Source of the DNA: Actinomycetes bacterium | GTDB lineage: Bacteria > Actinomycetota > Acidimicrobiia > Acidimicrobiales > JAMCPL01 | Length of the DNA stretch: 64,000 nucleotides | NCBI GenBank assembly: GCA_021816935.1 | Contig: JAKAWR010000001.1 | Span: 124,001-188,000, forward strand | Direction: 5' to 3' | Part shown: positions 52,572 to 62,679 of the stretch, piece by piece | Numbering within the stretch: position 1 is the stretch's first letter | How the letters are laid out: every line of letters starts with the position of its first letter | Program-made: the position numbers and the translations under genes | The notes under the pieces: generated by a model | What the model saw: the letters and a program-made list of their open reading frames with translations, nothing else | Database searches by the model: none | Told to the model about the DNA's origin: nothing

Positions 52572-53042
52572 CTACAGCAGTCCCTCCGGCAGGTCGACTA
52601 CGATCCTGCCGCTGTTCAACGATTCGACGAACCTCAGCGGTACGAGTGCTCCACTCTCGAGCTCCATCAGATCGCTCGCGGGGTTGGCAACCAGACTTGC
52701 CACCCTTCCCAACACTGCCCCGCTCCGGTCGCAGACGTCAGCACCGATGATCTCATGCGCCCAGAGTACATCCGGATCCGCAATCGACTCCCCCAATAGG
52801 ACAGTTCCACGAAGAGCCTCTGCGTGATCCCGGGTATCGAACCCCTCGAACGTCACCAGGTAACGTACAAGTTTTCCGAGCGCGACGGGCAACGGGCTTG
52901 CATCCCTTACGATCAACTCGTAGCCGTCCGCGCTCTCACCCGCGCGTTGCGTCGCCCCTCCCGACACACCAGGCCCTCTGGCACGCAGAGCCGCACCCTT
53001 CTCCACGCGCTCGGTACGGTTCGTCACCAGTTCTACTACCAC
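52572..53042 (-). CDS. rimM: Ribosome maturation factor RimM (start unresolved)
   Basis: RimM assists 30S maturation and binds S19. From the first available canonical start, GTG at 53042, the protein is 156 residues. The family segments VTFEGFDTRDHAEALRG and LWAHEIIGADVCD, and the C-terminal PRC-barrel ending SLNSGRIVVDLPEGLL, are clear. But the same frame upstream still reads as conserved RimM: LLEVGKVVRAHGLRGAVVVEL, encoded from about 53090 down to 53029. No ATG, GTG or TTG lies between that and the khpA region. The true start is therefore either non-canonical or obscured by a sequence error. It lies between khpA and trmD. Confidence 0.85.
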   Translation of the reverse strand: MVVELVTNRTERVEKGAALRARGPGVSGGATQRAGESADGYELIVRDASPLPVALGKLVRYLVTFEGFDTRDHAEALRGTVLLGESIADPDVLWAHEIIGADVCDRSGAVLGRVASLVANPASDLMELESGALVPLRFVESLNSGRIVVDLPEGLL

Positions 53043-53109
53043 TGCCCCCCTCAGGCCGTGAGCCCTGACGACCTTTCCGACCTCGAGGAGCGTGGGTCCG
53101 CCTTTTCCG

Positions 53110-53445
53110 TCAGTCGTCGGTAAAGTCGACGACAGCTTCCTGGTTGTCCTTGAAGGCAGCAGCGTTCACCAGCACCCTTATCGCGTTTGCAACCCGGCCA
53201 CCCCGACCTATCAGGCGACCCATGTCGGTCCCGGCCGCGCTGACAGTCAGGCTTACCCTGGATCCGCTGGACGTCTCGTTGACAGTCACCGCATCGGGCT
53301 CCCTTGCAATCGAGCGAGCGATGTACTCCAGCGTCTGACGGGCTCGCCCTCCGCCGGTCGGTACGTCGGGCTCGTCAGCGTTACTGCGGCCCTCGGCGGC
53401 GGAAGGATCTGCCGCTTCCCCGGGCACTGAATCCACGTCGATCAA
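53110..53445 (-). CDS. khpA: KH-domain RNA-binding protein KhpA
   Basis: This small single-KH protein of the YlqC/KhpA type is involved in RNA binding and, in other bacteria, acts with KhpB. The KH GxxG loop is in MGRLIGRGGRVANAIRVLV at about residues 75-93. About 35 unconserved acidic residues precede the domain. The start is a TTG at 53445 overlapping the rpsP stop (TTGA). 111 residues. The rpsP-khpA-rimM-trmD order is widely conserved. Confidence 0.9.
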   Translation of the reverse strand: MIDVDSVPGEAADPSAAEGRSNADEPDVPTGGGRARQTLEYIARSIAREPDAVTVNETSSGSRVSLTVSAAGTDMGRLIGRGGRVANAIRVLVNAAAFKDNQEAVVDFTDD

Positions 53446-53858
53446 CCTTCGACTCCCGCCTCGTCACCCGAGTCGCCAGCGCTCTGCGCTCCGGCACTCT
53501 CGCCGCTCCCCCCGTTGACTCGGGTATTCTCGACTTCGGTAATCCCGCCGCCGGCACTTCTACCGCCCTCGACCGGCAGTACCGCGCTCTCGCTGCCGCC
53601 GCCCCGGATCCCTGCCTGCCGCAAGAGGCGCTCGACCGGTTCGGTGGGCTGCGCCCCCTTGCTGAGCCACGCTGATGCCTTGTCGTTGTCTATTTCAATG
53701 ATCGCTGCCTGATCGCTCGCCGAACGCCCGCGTGGCGAGTAGAACCCGACAACCTCAATGAACCTCCCGTTTCTCGGGGACCTGCTATCTGCCGCCACGA
53801 GCCTGTACGTTGGCTGGTGCTTCTTGCCCATCCGCATCAACCGCAATTTCACTGCCAA
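53442..53858 (-). CDS. rpsP: Ribosomal protein S16
   Basis: The first ~80 residues are standard bS16: MAVKLRLMRMGKKHQPTYRLV, then AADSRSPRNGRFIEVVGFYSP and AWLSKGAQPTEPVERLLRQAG. The remaining ~55 residues are an acidic, Gly/Ser/Ala-rich tail not found in the usual 80-90-residue protein. It leads the rpsP-khpA-rimM-trmD run and follows ffh after a 38-base gap. Confidence 0.95.
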   Translation of the reverse strand: MAVKLRLMRMGKKHQPTYRLVAADSRSPRNGRFIEVVGFYSPRGRSASDQAAIIEIDNDKASAWLSKGAQPTEPVERLLRQAGIRGGGSESAVLPVEGGRSAGGGITEVENTRVNGGSGESAGAQSAGDSGDEAGVEG

Positions 53859-53896
53859 TGTATGTAATACCTCCGCATTCCAAGGTGCTCTGATGC

Positions 53897-55594
53897 CTAC
53901 CGGCCTCTACGGCTACCCTTCGGCGTCGCCCGACCGCCGCCCTTCCTACGCGACCTCGAACCTGATCCGCTCTTCCTACCAGGCGACTCCGGAGCACTCT
54001 CACGCAACGGCCCAGCCCGCCGGCCGGCACGGTCCGTGCCTGCTCTGCCCGACATACTAACACCCCCGGAGGAAGCTGCTGATCCTGGCACCGACCCGCT
54101 CAGGTCCGCTGACGAACCCCCGTGTGACATCTCGCCACCGCCAGGGCCAACGGGGCCTGCTGCCAGGTCGCGGCCGAACCCCGCAGCCGAGCGGACGCCG
54201 AAACCTTCCCCCCGGCCGGCACCCGACGCCGGTGGCAGTACGCCCTGGCCCATTTGCTCCAGCAACTCCCCCATCCCCGCACCGCCGCCCTTTCCCAGGA
54301 GCCCACCGAGGAGCCCCGGGGAGCGGATCAACTGCTGAGCCTGCTGGAACTGCTTCAGAAGCTGGTTAACATCCTGAACGGCAACACCCGAGCCCCGGGC
54401 GATCCTGACCTTTCTCGAACCGTCGATAATCGCCGGGTTGGACCGCTCGCGCGGGGTCATTGAACGGATCACACCCTCGATGCGGGCGACCTGGTCTTCA
54501 CCCATAAGATCCTTCGCCTGCCGGATCTCCTTTGGGACGCCCGGCATCAACGACAGGATTCCGGACAGCGGTCCCATCTTGCGCACCTGCTGGAGCTGGG
54601 ACAGAAAGTCCTCCAGTGTGAAGCGCCCCTCGAGCAGTCCCGCAGCCGCCTGCTCCACCTGCTCTTTGTCGAACGCCCGCTCGGCCTGCTCGATCAGTGT
54701 GAGAACATCGCCCATCCCGAGAATCCTCGCTGCCATCCGATCCGGATGAAACAGGTCGAGGTCGCGGAGATGCTCGCCCGTAGACGCAAACGCGATGGGC
54801 TTGCCGACGACATACTTGACCGACAGCGCGGCCCCACCTCTGGCATCCCCATCGAGCTTCGACATGATTACGCCGTCCAACGACAGCGTCTCGTCGAACG
54901 CCTGTGCCACGTTTACCGCGTCCTGGCCCGTCATCGCGTCGACTACGAGGAAGGTATAGCGAGGCTCGACGGCCGCGGAGATCTGCCTAACCTCCTCCAT
55001 GAGCTCGGCGTCGATCGCGAGCCGTCCGGCTGTGTCGATAATCAGCACGTCCCTACCGAGCTTGCGGGCCTCGGTAACGGCCGAGCGGGCCACCTCGACC
55101 GGACTCGTGTGTTCGCTGAACACGGGGATCCCGGCCTGGCGGCCCAGCACGCGCAGTTGCTCGACCGCAGCGGGACGCTGGAGGTCCGCTCCGCATACCA
55201 GCGGGCTTCGCCCCTCGTGGACGAACCACCTCGCGAGCTTCATCGATGCGGTGGTCTTGCCCGCCCCCTGGAGGCCCGCCAGTAGGATCACTGTCGGCGG
55301 CCGGGAGGCGTAGCTGATCCTGATCGGATCGTCCCCAAGCATGGCTACGAGCTCCTCATGCACGGCTTTCACGACCTGCTGGCCTGGCGACAGGCTTCTT
55401 GAAAGCTCCGCTCCTGCCAAGCGCTGCTCCACGTCAGCGATAAAGGCGCGCGCTACCCGTACATTGACATCGGCTTCGAGGAGAGCAGACCTGATACCGG
55501 CCATCGCATCGGCCAGGTCCTGCGGCGACAGCCGCCCCCGGTTGCGAATGCGGCTCAGTACCCCTTCGAGGCGATCGGAAAGCGCGTCGAACAC
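53897..55594 (-). CDS. ffh: Signal recognition particle GTPase Ffh
   Basis: SRP54 homologue that binds signal peptides and 4.5S RNA. The N domain is followed by the G domain with P-loop LAGLQGAGKTTASMKLA (about 103-119), DTAGRL and SKLDGDARGG. The M domain contains FTLEDFLSQLQQVRKMGP and SRKVRIARGSG, the RNA-binding helix region. At 565 residues it exceeds the usual ~450-520. The extra is a C-terminal tail of over 100 residues, first Gly/Ser-rich and then strongly basic. It lies downstream of ftsY, its receptor. Confidence 0.95.
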   Translation of the reverse strand: MFDALSDRLEGVLSRIRNRGRLSPQDLADAMAGIRSALLEADVNVRVARAFIADVEQRLAGAELSRSLSPGQQVVKAVHEELVAMLGDDPIRISYASRPPTVILLAGLQGAGKTTASMKLARWFVHEGRSPLVCGADLQRPAAVEQLRVLGRQAGIPVFSEHTSPVEVARSAVTEARKLGRDVLIIDTAGRLAIDAELMEEVRQISAAVEPRYTFLVVDAMTGQDAVNVAQAFDETLSLDGVIMSKLDGDARGGAALSVKYVVGKPIAFASTGEHLRDLDLFHPDRMAARILGMGDVLTLIEQAERAFDKEQVEQAAAGLLEGRFTLEDFLSQLQQVRKMGPLSGILSLMPGVPKEIRQAKDLMGEDQVARIEGVIRSMTPRERSNPAIIDGSRKVRIARGSGVAVQDVNQLLKQFQQAQQLIRSPGLLGGLLGKGGGAGMGELLEQMGQGVLPPASGAGRGEGFGVRSAAGFGRDLAAGPVGPGGGEMSHGGSSADLSGSVPGSAASSGGVSMSGRAGTDRAGRRAGPLRESAPESPGRKSGSGSRSRRKGGGRATPKGSRRGR

Positions 55595-55661
55595 AGCAGG
55601 CGAATGTTACCAGACCGGGCGCCTTCCTCCCGTTCGGGTAACTAGTGCTCCGTCTCGCCGT

Positions 55662-56912
55662 TCAGTTGAAGAGCGCCTCGGTGAACTCGACCGGATCGAA
55701 CGGCGCGAGGTCATGTACGCCCTCGCCGACGCCTATCAGCTTTACGGGAACACCGAGCTCCCTCTCGATCGCGACCACGATGCCACCGCGCGCGGTACCG
55801 TCTAGCTTCGTAAGCACAATTCCCGTCACCCCGACCGCCTCGGTGAACTGCCTCGCCTGCACAAGGCCGTTCTGGCCGGTCGTCGCATCCAGGACGAGCA
55901 GCACCTCGTCGACCTGCCCCGCGGCCCGTGTTGCCACCCTCCATACTTTCTTCAACTCCTCGACCAGGTTGACGTTGTTATGCAGGCGCCCGGCGGTATC
56001 GGCGATGACGATGTCGTAACCCTTGACTCCGGCCTTCTCGATCGCATCGAAAACAACTGCTCCGGGGTCTCCTCCTTCCCGTCCCCGTACCACCTCGACC
56101 CCCGTCCGGCTGCCCCAGGCGACGAGCTGCTCCGTGGCCGCTGCCCTGAACGTGTCGGCAGCAGCCAGCAGGACCGACCTACCCATGGCTAGCTGGGCGC
56201 TTGCAACCTTGCCGATAGTCGTCGTCTTGCCGACCCCATTGACTCCGACGAACAACCAGACGTTGGTTCGCCCCTTCTCGTAATTGAGCTGCCTCTCGAC
56301 CGTCTCTCGCTCCGCTCCATCCCCGCCTGACCCCGCAGCGGCCGAGAACGAGTTTACGATCTCCGCCTTCACCCTGTGAAGCAGCTCGTCGGGTCCGTTT
56401 ACATCTCCCCGTGTCACGGCCTCACGCAGGTGCCCCACGATTACGTCGGTGGTAGCCAGCCCCACATCGGCACCGAGAAGCGCTTCCTCCAGCTCTGCCC
56501 AGGTTGCGTCGTCGATCGAGCGCCGGGAGCGGATCGTGGCGAGGTGACGACCGAGGAACCCGCGGCTCTTGCCCAGCTTACCTGCGAGCGGCTCAGGCTC
56601 TTCCGGGATGCCGGGTTTCCCCTGTCCGCCGGGTTCAGGAGGCGCTCTTCGACCTCCCAGTTCGCCGCCGCCTCCTCGCCGTCCCTTGCCTCCGGGTTCT
56701 GCGATCCCTCCTGCGCGTTCTTTCCTCTCGGCGTGTCCCCGTGCCGCCCGGGGTACCTCCGGCGATAGCGTCACCACCCTGGCAGAGCGCGGTCCGCTTT
56801 CGCCCCGCAGCGAACGGACGCGTCGTCGCCCGACGGGCACCGCCACGCCGACCGCAAGCGCTGCTACCGCGACTACAACAACAATGATGACGGCAATCGC
56901 AACCCCACTCAC
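55662..56912 (-). CDS. ftsY: SRP receptor FtsY
   Basis: This GTPase docks SRP at the membrane. An N-terminal transmembrane helix (about residues 3-27, almost all Val/Ala/Ile) anchors the protein, followed by a charged Gly/Arg/Glu-rich linker to about residue 105. The NG domain has P-loop [29 protein letters not shown] and [10 protein letters not shown]. 416 residues. The start overlaps the smc stop by four bases and ffh follows after 67 bases, the order common in actinobacteria. Confidence 0.95.
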   Translation of the reverse strand: MSGVAIAVIIVVVVAVAALAVGVAVPVGRRRVRSLRGESGPRSARVVTLSPEVPRAARGHAERKERAGGIAEPGGKGRRGGGGELGGRRAPPEPGGQGKPGIPEEPEPLAGKLGKSRGFLGRHLATIRSRRSIDDATWAELEEALLGADVGLATTDVIVGHLREAVTRGDVNGPDELLHRVKAEIVNSFSAAAGSGGDGAERETVERQLNYEKGRTNVWLFVGVNGVGKTTTIGKVASAQLAMGRSVLLAAADTFRAAATEQLVAWGSRTGVEVVRGREGGDPGAVVFDAIEKAGVKGYDIVIADTAGRLHNNVNLVEELKKVWRVATRAAGQVDEVLLVLDATTGQNGLVQARQFTEAVGVTGIVLTKLDGTARGGIVVAIERELGVPVKLIGVGEGVHDLAPFDPVEFTEALFN

Positions 56913-59900
56913 CGGCCACCCTCCACAACTGCAGACCCCGCGGAGGCAGGCACGGCTCGCTCGCCGGAACTGCCGGGCGGGCGATCCTTCCCCTCCTCTG
57001 CGTCTATCTCCTCTATCCGCTTGCTGACGATCTTCGAGGTGCCATTCGGGGACATGGTCACGCCGTAGAGGCAGTCGGCCCGTTCCATAGTTTTCTTCTG
57101 ATGACTAACTATGACAAGTTGCGCATCGCCCCTGAACGTCTCCGCGAGGTCGAGAAAACGCCGCAGGTTCACGTCGTCCAGCGCTGCCTCCACTTCGTCC
57201 ATCACGTAGAAAGGCGACGGGTCGCTCCTGAAGACGGCAAATAGAAATGCGATCGAGATGAGGGATCTTTCCCCGCCCGAAAACAGCGACAGGCGCCGCA
57301 CGGCCTTTCCCGCAAGACGGACCTCTATATCAACGCCCGTCTTCAGAACGTCGTCCGGATCCGTGAGCATGACCCGGCCGGCTGCACCGGGGAACAACAG
57401 CGATACGAACTCCTGGAAATGCTCGTTCACCGCCGTGAGGCTCTCCGTGAACCTCCCTGCGATCAGCGCGTCCAGCTCGTCGATGGCACCGCGGATGCCG
57501 CTCCTGGCATCACGCACATCTGCGATCTGCTCCTCCAGCGCATTTTTCCGTTCCCGTACCTCGGCCAGCTCCTCGACGGCGAGCTCATTGATCGGGCCCA
57601 GCGACGCCAACCTGCTCTCCAGTGCGGCCGCTCTCGACTCCGCCGGGACGCCCTCCTCCAGATCGGGACATTCAGCATTGCGGGCCTCGTCGGGAGTGCA
57701 CTGCGCATCACGAACGATCGCTTCCCGTAACCCTTCAAGGCGTGCCCGCCGTTCGGCCATATCAGCACGCAGCGCGGCCGAGGTATCCTTGAGCTCGTTG
57801 ACAATCTGCTCTCTCTCTTGCCGTTCGAGCACGAGCCGATCAAGATGGCTACGACTTGCGTGGCTACGACGCTCGATCTCCGTCGAAAGGCGCTCCATTC
57901 TCTCTCCGACAACCGAAAGGAGCGCTGCGTAACCCGCAACCACGCGCTTTAGCGCTACGGATCCCGCTCGCTTCATCTCCAGGTGGTCCCGTTCTTGGGC
58001 CGCAACCTCCCTCGCCTTCGCAAGTTCTGCAAGGCGGGCTTCAATGCCCGAAAGCCGCTCGGAAAGAAGCGTTCTACGTTCGTTGATCCCGGCAGCATCT
58101 ATCTCCAGATCCCGCCGGAAGGCGTTCGCACGGTTCCGACCCTCTTCGAGTTCAGCGTACGCAGAATCAGCGGTCGACGCGGCTTCAGCCTGTTCGGCCT
58201 CAATTCCCGACAACTCGGCTATTCGTCCTGCCACCGAGGTCAGCTCCGCCGCAACCGTCTCCCGGTGACCGGCTCTGGCCTCCTTGCGGGATAGCGCTTC
58301 TTCACGCGCACGGCGATGTCCCGACAGCACAACCTCCAGCCTCGATACCTCCCTTTCCAGCTCAGTCCTGCGGGCCTGCACCCCAACCAGCTCCAATCTG
58401 GCACTCTCCGCCGCTGCATTGGCCTTCGTAAGGTTCGCCAGCGCTGTCGCCGTCGCGACTTGCGCAACATTGGCCCTGTCGGCGGCATCTGAGCACTCCC
58501 TGCGAAAAAGGACGATTCCGGCCATCGACACTGCTCCTGATGGGGATGCTACATCGCCTTCGGGTACAAGCCGCCATCCGTCGGGCGCGAACCTGTCACC
58601 CTGCACAGTGACCACAACGAGGTCCGGGTTCGCCGCCGCCGCCCGGGCTGCCTCGTCCCGCGTGCCGGCAACTACAGCGTTCGCCAGGTGCCAATCGAGC
58701 AGCAGGTCGACGCCGCCCCGGCCCTCGAGATCGCTTGGCTGCACCCGGTCACGCAGCCCGGTGCAGCCCGCCGGCAGCACGGGAGGCAGATCTCCCGGCA
58801 AGCCCGGGACGCGTCCGCCCCCGGCAAGCCGGCCGGCGGCGACTACGGGAATCAGGGGAGGAGTGGCATCCGCAGAGCAGGTCCCTGCCACAAGGGACAG
58901 GAGGTCCGGTATCTCTCCGACAACCTCTGCAGCCGAGGCCATGAACAGCGCCGCCTCGACAGCCCTTTCGTAACCCGGTTCGATATCGAGCAGCTCAAAA
59001 AACCTGCCTTGCCACGATGCGAGCTCCTCGAGCCGGTCTCGCTCACCTGCCGCCGATGCGACCTCTGACGAGCGCTCCAAAGCTTCGAGACGCGACTCGG
59101 CGGCTGCATTCTCCCGCTCCAGCCGAACGAGTTCCTTCTCGCGCAAGGAGAGCAACTCGCTGGCCTGAAGCGCGGCATCGTTGGCTACTTTGTACGCGAT
59201 TGCCAGAGCGGCTTCGCCGTCTTGGGCGGCCGAGAGCTCGGCGGCGAGCCGTGCAGCCTCACTCTCGGCTTCGGAAAGCTCCCGGGCATAGCCAGCCGAA
59301 GAAACCTCCTCCTGCTCCATTTCTATGAGATCCCGGTTCATGGCTGCCGAGAGAACGTCGCGCCTCCCTCCCAGCGCCGACAGCTCCCTGGCGGCGCCAT
59401 TGAGGGAATCCAGCCGGCCAACCGCGGCACGCCAGGCGGCATCCAGGCGCTCCACATCTGCGTCCTCTTGAACGAGCGCTTTGTAGCGCGGCGCGAGCGC
59501 TACCTCCTCCTCATCGAGAAGGGCCAGGTCTCCCTCTACGCCGGCCCTCTCCGCGTCCAGTGATTTCAGCCCCCCATCGCCTGGAACGGCAAGTTGCGCC
59601 ACGAGGGATCGCTGGAGCTGATCCGCCAAAGCCGACAGTCCTCCGGCCCTCTCCTGCAGGCGCTGCACCAGGGCAGTAGCCCGGAAAACCCATTCCTGTG
59701 GCACGGCACCCACCTGGGTCGCGGCCGCCTGAATCCGCCCGTCCAGCTCGGCGACCGTCCGATCAAGCTCGGCGAGCCTGACGTCAACATCCCTCTCCGC
59801 CCCAGCGGCCTGCGCCTCTGCCTCCTCCATCCGGGTCAGCTCGCGGCCGAGAATCCAGGCCTTCAGGGTCCGGAGCTCGCTACGCAGAGCAACATGCTCC

Positions 59901-60538
59901 TCGGCCGCCGCCGCCTGCCGCTCCAGCGGCCGCATCTGACGCCGTAGCTCTCTCATCATGCTCCCGAGGCGCTCTAGAGCCTCGTCAGCGGCAGCCAGGC
60001 GCCGTTCCGCGCGTTCCTTTCGCCGCCTGTGCTTGAGGATCGACGCAGCCTCTTCGATGAGGAAGCGCCGCTCCTCGGGCCTGGAATTCAGGACCTGCTC
60101 CAGATGTCCCTGCGATATCACCATGTGAAGTTGGCGACCGATCCCCGTGTCCGATAGGAGCTCCTGCACATCGAGCAGCCTGCAGGGCTGCCTGTCGATC
60201 GCGTACTCGCTGTCACCTGAGCGGAACAGCGTACGGGTCACCGTGACTTCCGACACGCCGCCGGGCAACCTACCCTCGCCATCCTCGATCGTTATAGCTA
60301 CCTCCGCCCTGCCGAGGGGGGAACGGCCCGGCGAACCGGCGAAAATGACGTCGTCCATCCGTTCCGAGCGCAGTGTCCGTGCGGACTGCGTCCCGAGGGC
60401 CCACGAGAGCGCGTCCACCACGTTCGACTTGCCGCTCCCGTTCGGCCCAACAACAACTGTGATCCCCGGCTCGAACCGGAGGGTGACCGGTTCGGCGAAG
60501 GACTTGAACCCCTTGACGGTCAGAGACTTCAGATGCAT
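56909..60538 (-). CDS. smc: Chromosome segregation ATPase SMC
   Basis: SMC condensin subunit of 1209 residues. The N-terminal head has Walker A VVVGPNGSGKSNVVDALSWALG (in part). Two long coiled-coil arms flank a hinge at about residues 500-640 (LLDIEPGYERAVEAAL...DLLLDWHLANAVVAGTRDEA). The C-terminal head has the ABC signature LSLFSGGERSL and Walker B FYVMDEVEAALDD. The ATG at 60538 (MHLKSLTVKGFKSFA) is the family start. The open frame runs 39 codons further back and would overlap dnaG. scpA and scpB are not in the window. Confidence 0.95.
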   Translation of the reverse strand: MHLKSLTVKGFKSFAEPVTLRFEPGITVVVGPNGSGKSNVVDALSWALGTQSARTLRSERMDDVIFAGSPGRSPLGRAEVAITIEDGEGRLPGGVSEVTVTRTLFRSGDSEYAIDRQPCRLLDVQELLSDTGIGRQLHMVISQGHLEQVLNSRPEERRFLIEEAASILKHRRRKERAERRLAAADEALERLGSMMRELRRQMRPLERQAAAAEEHVALRSELRTLKAWILGRELTRMEEAEAQAAGAERDVDVRLAELDRTVAELDGRIQAAATQVGAVPQEWVFRATALVQRLQERAGGLSALADQLQRSLVAQLAVPGDGGLKSLDAERAGVEGDLALLDEEEVALAPRYKALVQEDADVERLDAAWRAAVGRLDSLNGAARELSALGGRRDVLSAAMNRDLIEMEQEEVSSAGYARELSEAESEAARLAAELSAAQDGEAALAIAYKVANDAALQASELLSLREKELVRLERENAAAESRLEALERSSEVASAAGERDRLEELASWQGRFFELLDIEPGYERAVEAALFMASAAEVVGEIPDLLSLVAGTCSADATPPLIPVVAAGRLAGGGRVPGLPGDLPPVLPAGCTGLRDRVQPSDLEGRGGVDLLLDWHLANAVVAGTRDEAARAAAANPDLVVVTVQGDRFAPDGWRLVPEGDVASPSGAVSMAGIVLFRRECSDAADRANVAQVATATALANLTKANAAAESARLELVGVQARRTELEREVSRLEVVLSGHRRAREEALSRKEARAGHRETVAAELTSVAGRIAELSGIEAEQAEAASTADSAYAELEEGRNRANAFRRDLEIDAAGINERRTLLSERLSGIEARLAELAKAREVAAQERDHLEMKRAGSVALKRVVAGYAALLSVVGERMERLSTEIERRSHASRSHLDRLVLERQEREQIVNELKDTSAALRADMAERRARLEGLREAIVRDAQCTPDEARNAECPDLEEGVPAESRAAALESRLASLGPINELAVEELAEVRERKNALEEQIADVRDARSGIRGAIDELDALIAGRFTESLTAVNEHFQEFVSLLFPGAAGRVMLTDPDDVLKTGVDIEVRLAGKAVRRLSLFSGGERSLISIAFLFAVFRSDPSPFYVMDEVEAALDDVNLRRFLDLAETFRGDAQLVIVSHQKKTMERADCLYGVTMSPNGTSKIVSKRIEEIDAEEGKDRPPGSSGERAVPASAGSAVVEGGR

Positions 60539-60636
60539 TTCCGGATCGGAACAGTTCGGGAACGGACCACCACGCCACGATAGCTCCTCCACCAACTTCC
60601 GCTTGCGCCTTTGCCGCCGACCGCGCAGGCACAGGC

Positions 60637-60642
60637 TACATT
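60637..60642 (+). promoter_or_regulatory. Putative -10 box of a leaderless dnaG promoter
   Basis: TACATT is followed by six bases and then the dnaG ATG at 60649, with no Shine-Dalgarno sequence. It lies in the 110-base divergent gap between smc and dnaG. Confidence 0.4.
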
Positions 60643-60648
60643 GAGACC

Positions 60649-62679
60649 ATGGCACTGGCTCCAGAGGACATCGCCAGGGTGAGGGAGGCGACCGACCTCG
60701 TTGCCCTGGTGTCAGAGCACGTCGCCCTCAAGCGGCAGGGGCGCCGCTTTGCCGGTCTCTGCCCGTTCCACCAGGAGAAGACCCCTTCGTTCAGCCTGAA
60801 CGCCGAAGACGGGCTCTACTACTGCTTCGGGTGCCAGGCGTCCGGAGACGCCATCACCTTTGTGCAGCAGACCGAAGGCCTCGACTTCCGGGAAGCCGTT
60901 CAACGGCTGGCCGAGCGGGCAGGTATCCAACTCGTCGACGATAGCCGCCGCCGCTCTTCGGACAGTACCGCCCGCCTGCGCGAGGCACTCTCGCTCGCCG
61001 TATCGTTCTACGAGGCGCAACTCGCGGCTACGGGGCCCGGCGAGACTGCCCGGAGCTACCTACACTCTCGAGGCATCACCGGCGAGCTTGCCGCTACATT
61101 CCACCTGGGGCTTGCGCCCGACGCATGGAGTGCGCTGGCGGAGCATCTCCGGTTGCCGCCACATCTCCTTGCACAAACCGGCCTCGGCTACGTGAACCGA
61201 GCCGGACGGGTGCAGGACTCCCTGCGGGCCCGGCTTGTCTTCCCGATTTTTGATAGCGGCGGGAGGCCAATCGCATTCGGGGGCCGGGTGGTGCCCGGGA
61301 TCGGCGGCGGAGGACCTGCACAAGCCGCCGCCGGGCACACCGGACCCGGCAATACCAGCGCTGCGCCCGCCCCGGCGGCCACATCCGCAGAGCCCAAGTA
61401 CAAGAACACCCCGGAGACCGCCCTCTACCAGAAGAGGCGCGCTCTCTACGGGCTCCATCTCGCCAAAGACGAGATTGTCGGGTCCGGAAGGGCCGTCGTG
61501 TGTGAAGGCTATACCGACGTCCTTGCCTTCTTTGCGGCCGGGCTGCCTGCAGCGATAGCAACTTGCGGCACCGCCCTCACCGAGGATCACCTGAAGATCC
61601 TCGGCCGCTTTGCTCAAAAAGTCGTCCTCTCTTTTGACGCCGACCCCGCCGGCCTCGCCGCGGCGGGGCGCATCTACGAATGGGAACAAGCCGGCGGTAT
61701 AGACCTTTACGTTGCCTCGCTGCCTGCCGGGTCGGACCCGGCATCACTGGGTCAGGAGGATCCCACCGCCCTCCTCCAGGCCATCGAGAGCGCGATACCA
61801 CTCCTTGGTTTCCGGATCAGGCAGACGGTTGCCTCCCACGACCTCAGGAATCCGGAAGGGCGGGCCAAGGCAGCCACTGCGGCGCTCGTAGCGCTGTCCC
61901 AGCACCCCTCGAACCTCGTCCGGGACGAGTATCTGATGACCGTTGCCGACCTCTGTCACATGGACCCGCGGCTCCTCCGCCAGGAGCTCGCCGCTATACG
62001 GGGGCGTCCCGCAGCGCCGGGTCGCCCAGAGCGCACCACCGGGGCATACGCCGTGCGCAGCACCGGTGGGCAAAGATCCGCCTCCGCACCGCACTCTACC
62101 CAGAACCCGCGATCACCCGACCGCCGGGTAGACCGGAGTAGCAGCCAGCCGCCCGCGCCCGCAAGACAATCTGCTACGCCGCCACGGAGAGCCGCCCGCG
62201 ATATTCCGGAGGGACCCTTTACTCCTGGTGCAGCTGATCGGGCGGAGATGGAGGCTTTGCGTCTGAGCGTTCAGCGCCCAGCCGATATGGCTCCGTACCT
62301 TGACGACGTCCTTTTCGTCAACCCGTTCCTAAAGGATGCTCTGGATCTACTAGCGTCACACGGTACGCTCGTGGCGGCCATTGATGCGGCGTCCGGCGTG
62401 CGCCCCGACCTCGCCGGGCTACTCACTCGATTGGACATGGAGGAGACGTCGTCGGACCCCGAAGGCGTCGCACGCAAGCTCATTACGGCAAAGGCGACCG
62501 GTCTTCTTTCGGAGATCGCAACCCAGGCCAGACGCGATCCCGGGACCAGCGGGAGAATGTCAGGCCTTTCCCGTTACATTAAGGGCATACTGGAAGAGAT
62601 GGCAGATACCGGGAACGACAAAGGACGACTTGTGGAGGTCATCGCCGCGATACGTGAAATCGACCGGGAGCTCGCGTGA
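60649..62679 (+). CDS. dnaG: DNA primase DnaG
   Basis: This enzyme synthesises RNA primers at the replication fork. The zinc-binding domain has CPFHQEKTPSFS and YYCFGCQASGDAI (CHC2 type). The TOPRIM core has VVCEGYTDVLAF and the metal-binding VLSFDADPAGLAAA. A C-terminal DnaB-binding domain follows a Pro/Arg-rich linker (about residues 445-515). A 30-residue Ala/Gly/Pro-rich insertion (about 223-250) splits the usual GGRV...EPKYxNxPET stretch in the catalytic core. 676 residues. rpoD overlaps its stop (GTGA), a short form of the macromolecular-synthesis operon without rpsU. Confidence 0.95.
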   Translation: MALAPEDIARVREATDLVALVSEHVALKRQGRRFAGLCPFHQEKTPSFSLNAEDGLYYCFGCQASGDAITFVQQTEGLDFREAVQRLAERAGIQLVDDSRRRSSDSTARLREALSLAVSFYEAQLAATGPGETARSYLHSRGITGELAATFHLGLAPDAWSALAEHLRLPPHLLAQTGLGYVNRAGRVQDSLRARLVFPIFDSGGRPIAFGGRVVPGIGGGGPAQAAAGHTGPGNTSAAPAPAATSAEPKYKNTPETALYQKRRALYGLHLAKDEIVGSGRAVVCEGYTDVLAFFAAGLPAAIATCGTALTEDHLKILGRFAQKVVLSFDADPAGLAAAGRIYEWEQAGGIDLYVASLPAGSDPASLGQEDPTALLQAIESAIPLLGFRIRQTVASHDLRNPEGRAKAATAALVALSQHPSNLVRDEYLMTVADLCHMDPRLLRQELAAIRGRPAAPGRPERTTGAYAVRSTGGQRSASAPHSTQNPRSPDRRVDRSSSQPPAPARQSATPPRRAARDIPEGPFTPGAADRAEMEALRLSVQRPADMAPYLDDVLFVNPFLKDALDLLASHGTLVAAIDAASGVRPDLAGLLTRLDMEETSSDPEGVARKLITAKATGLLSEIATQARRDPGTSGRMSGLSRYIKGILEEMADTGNDKGRLVEVIAAIREIDRELA

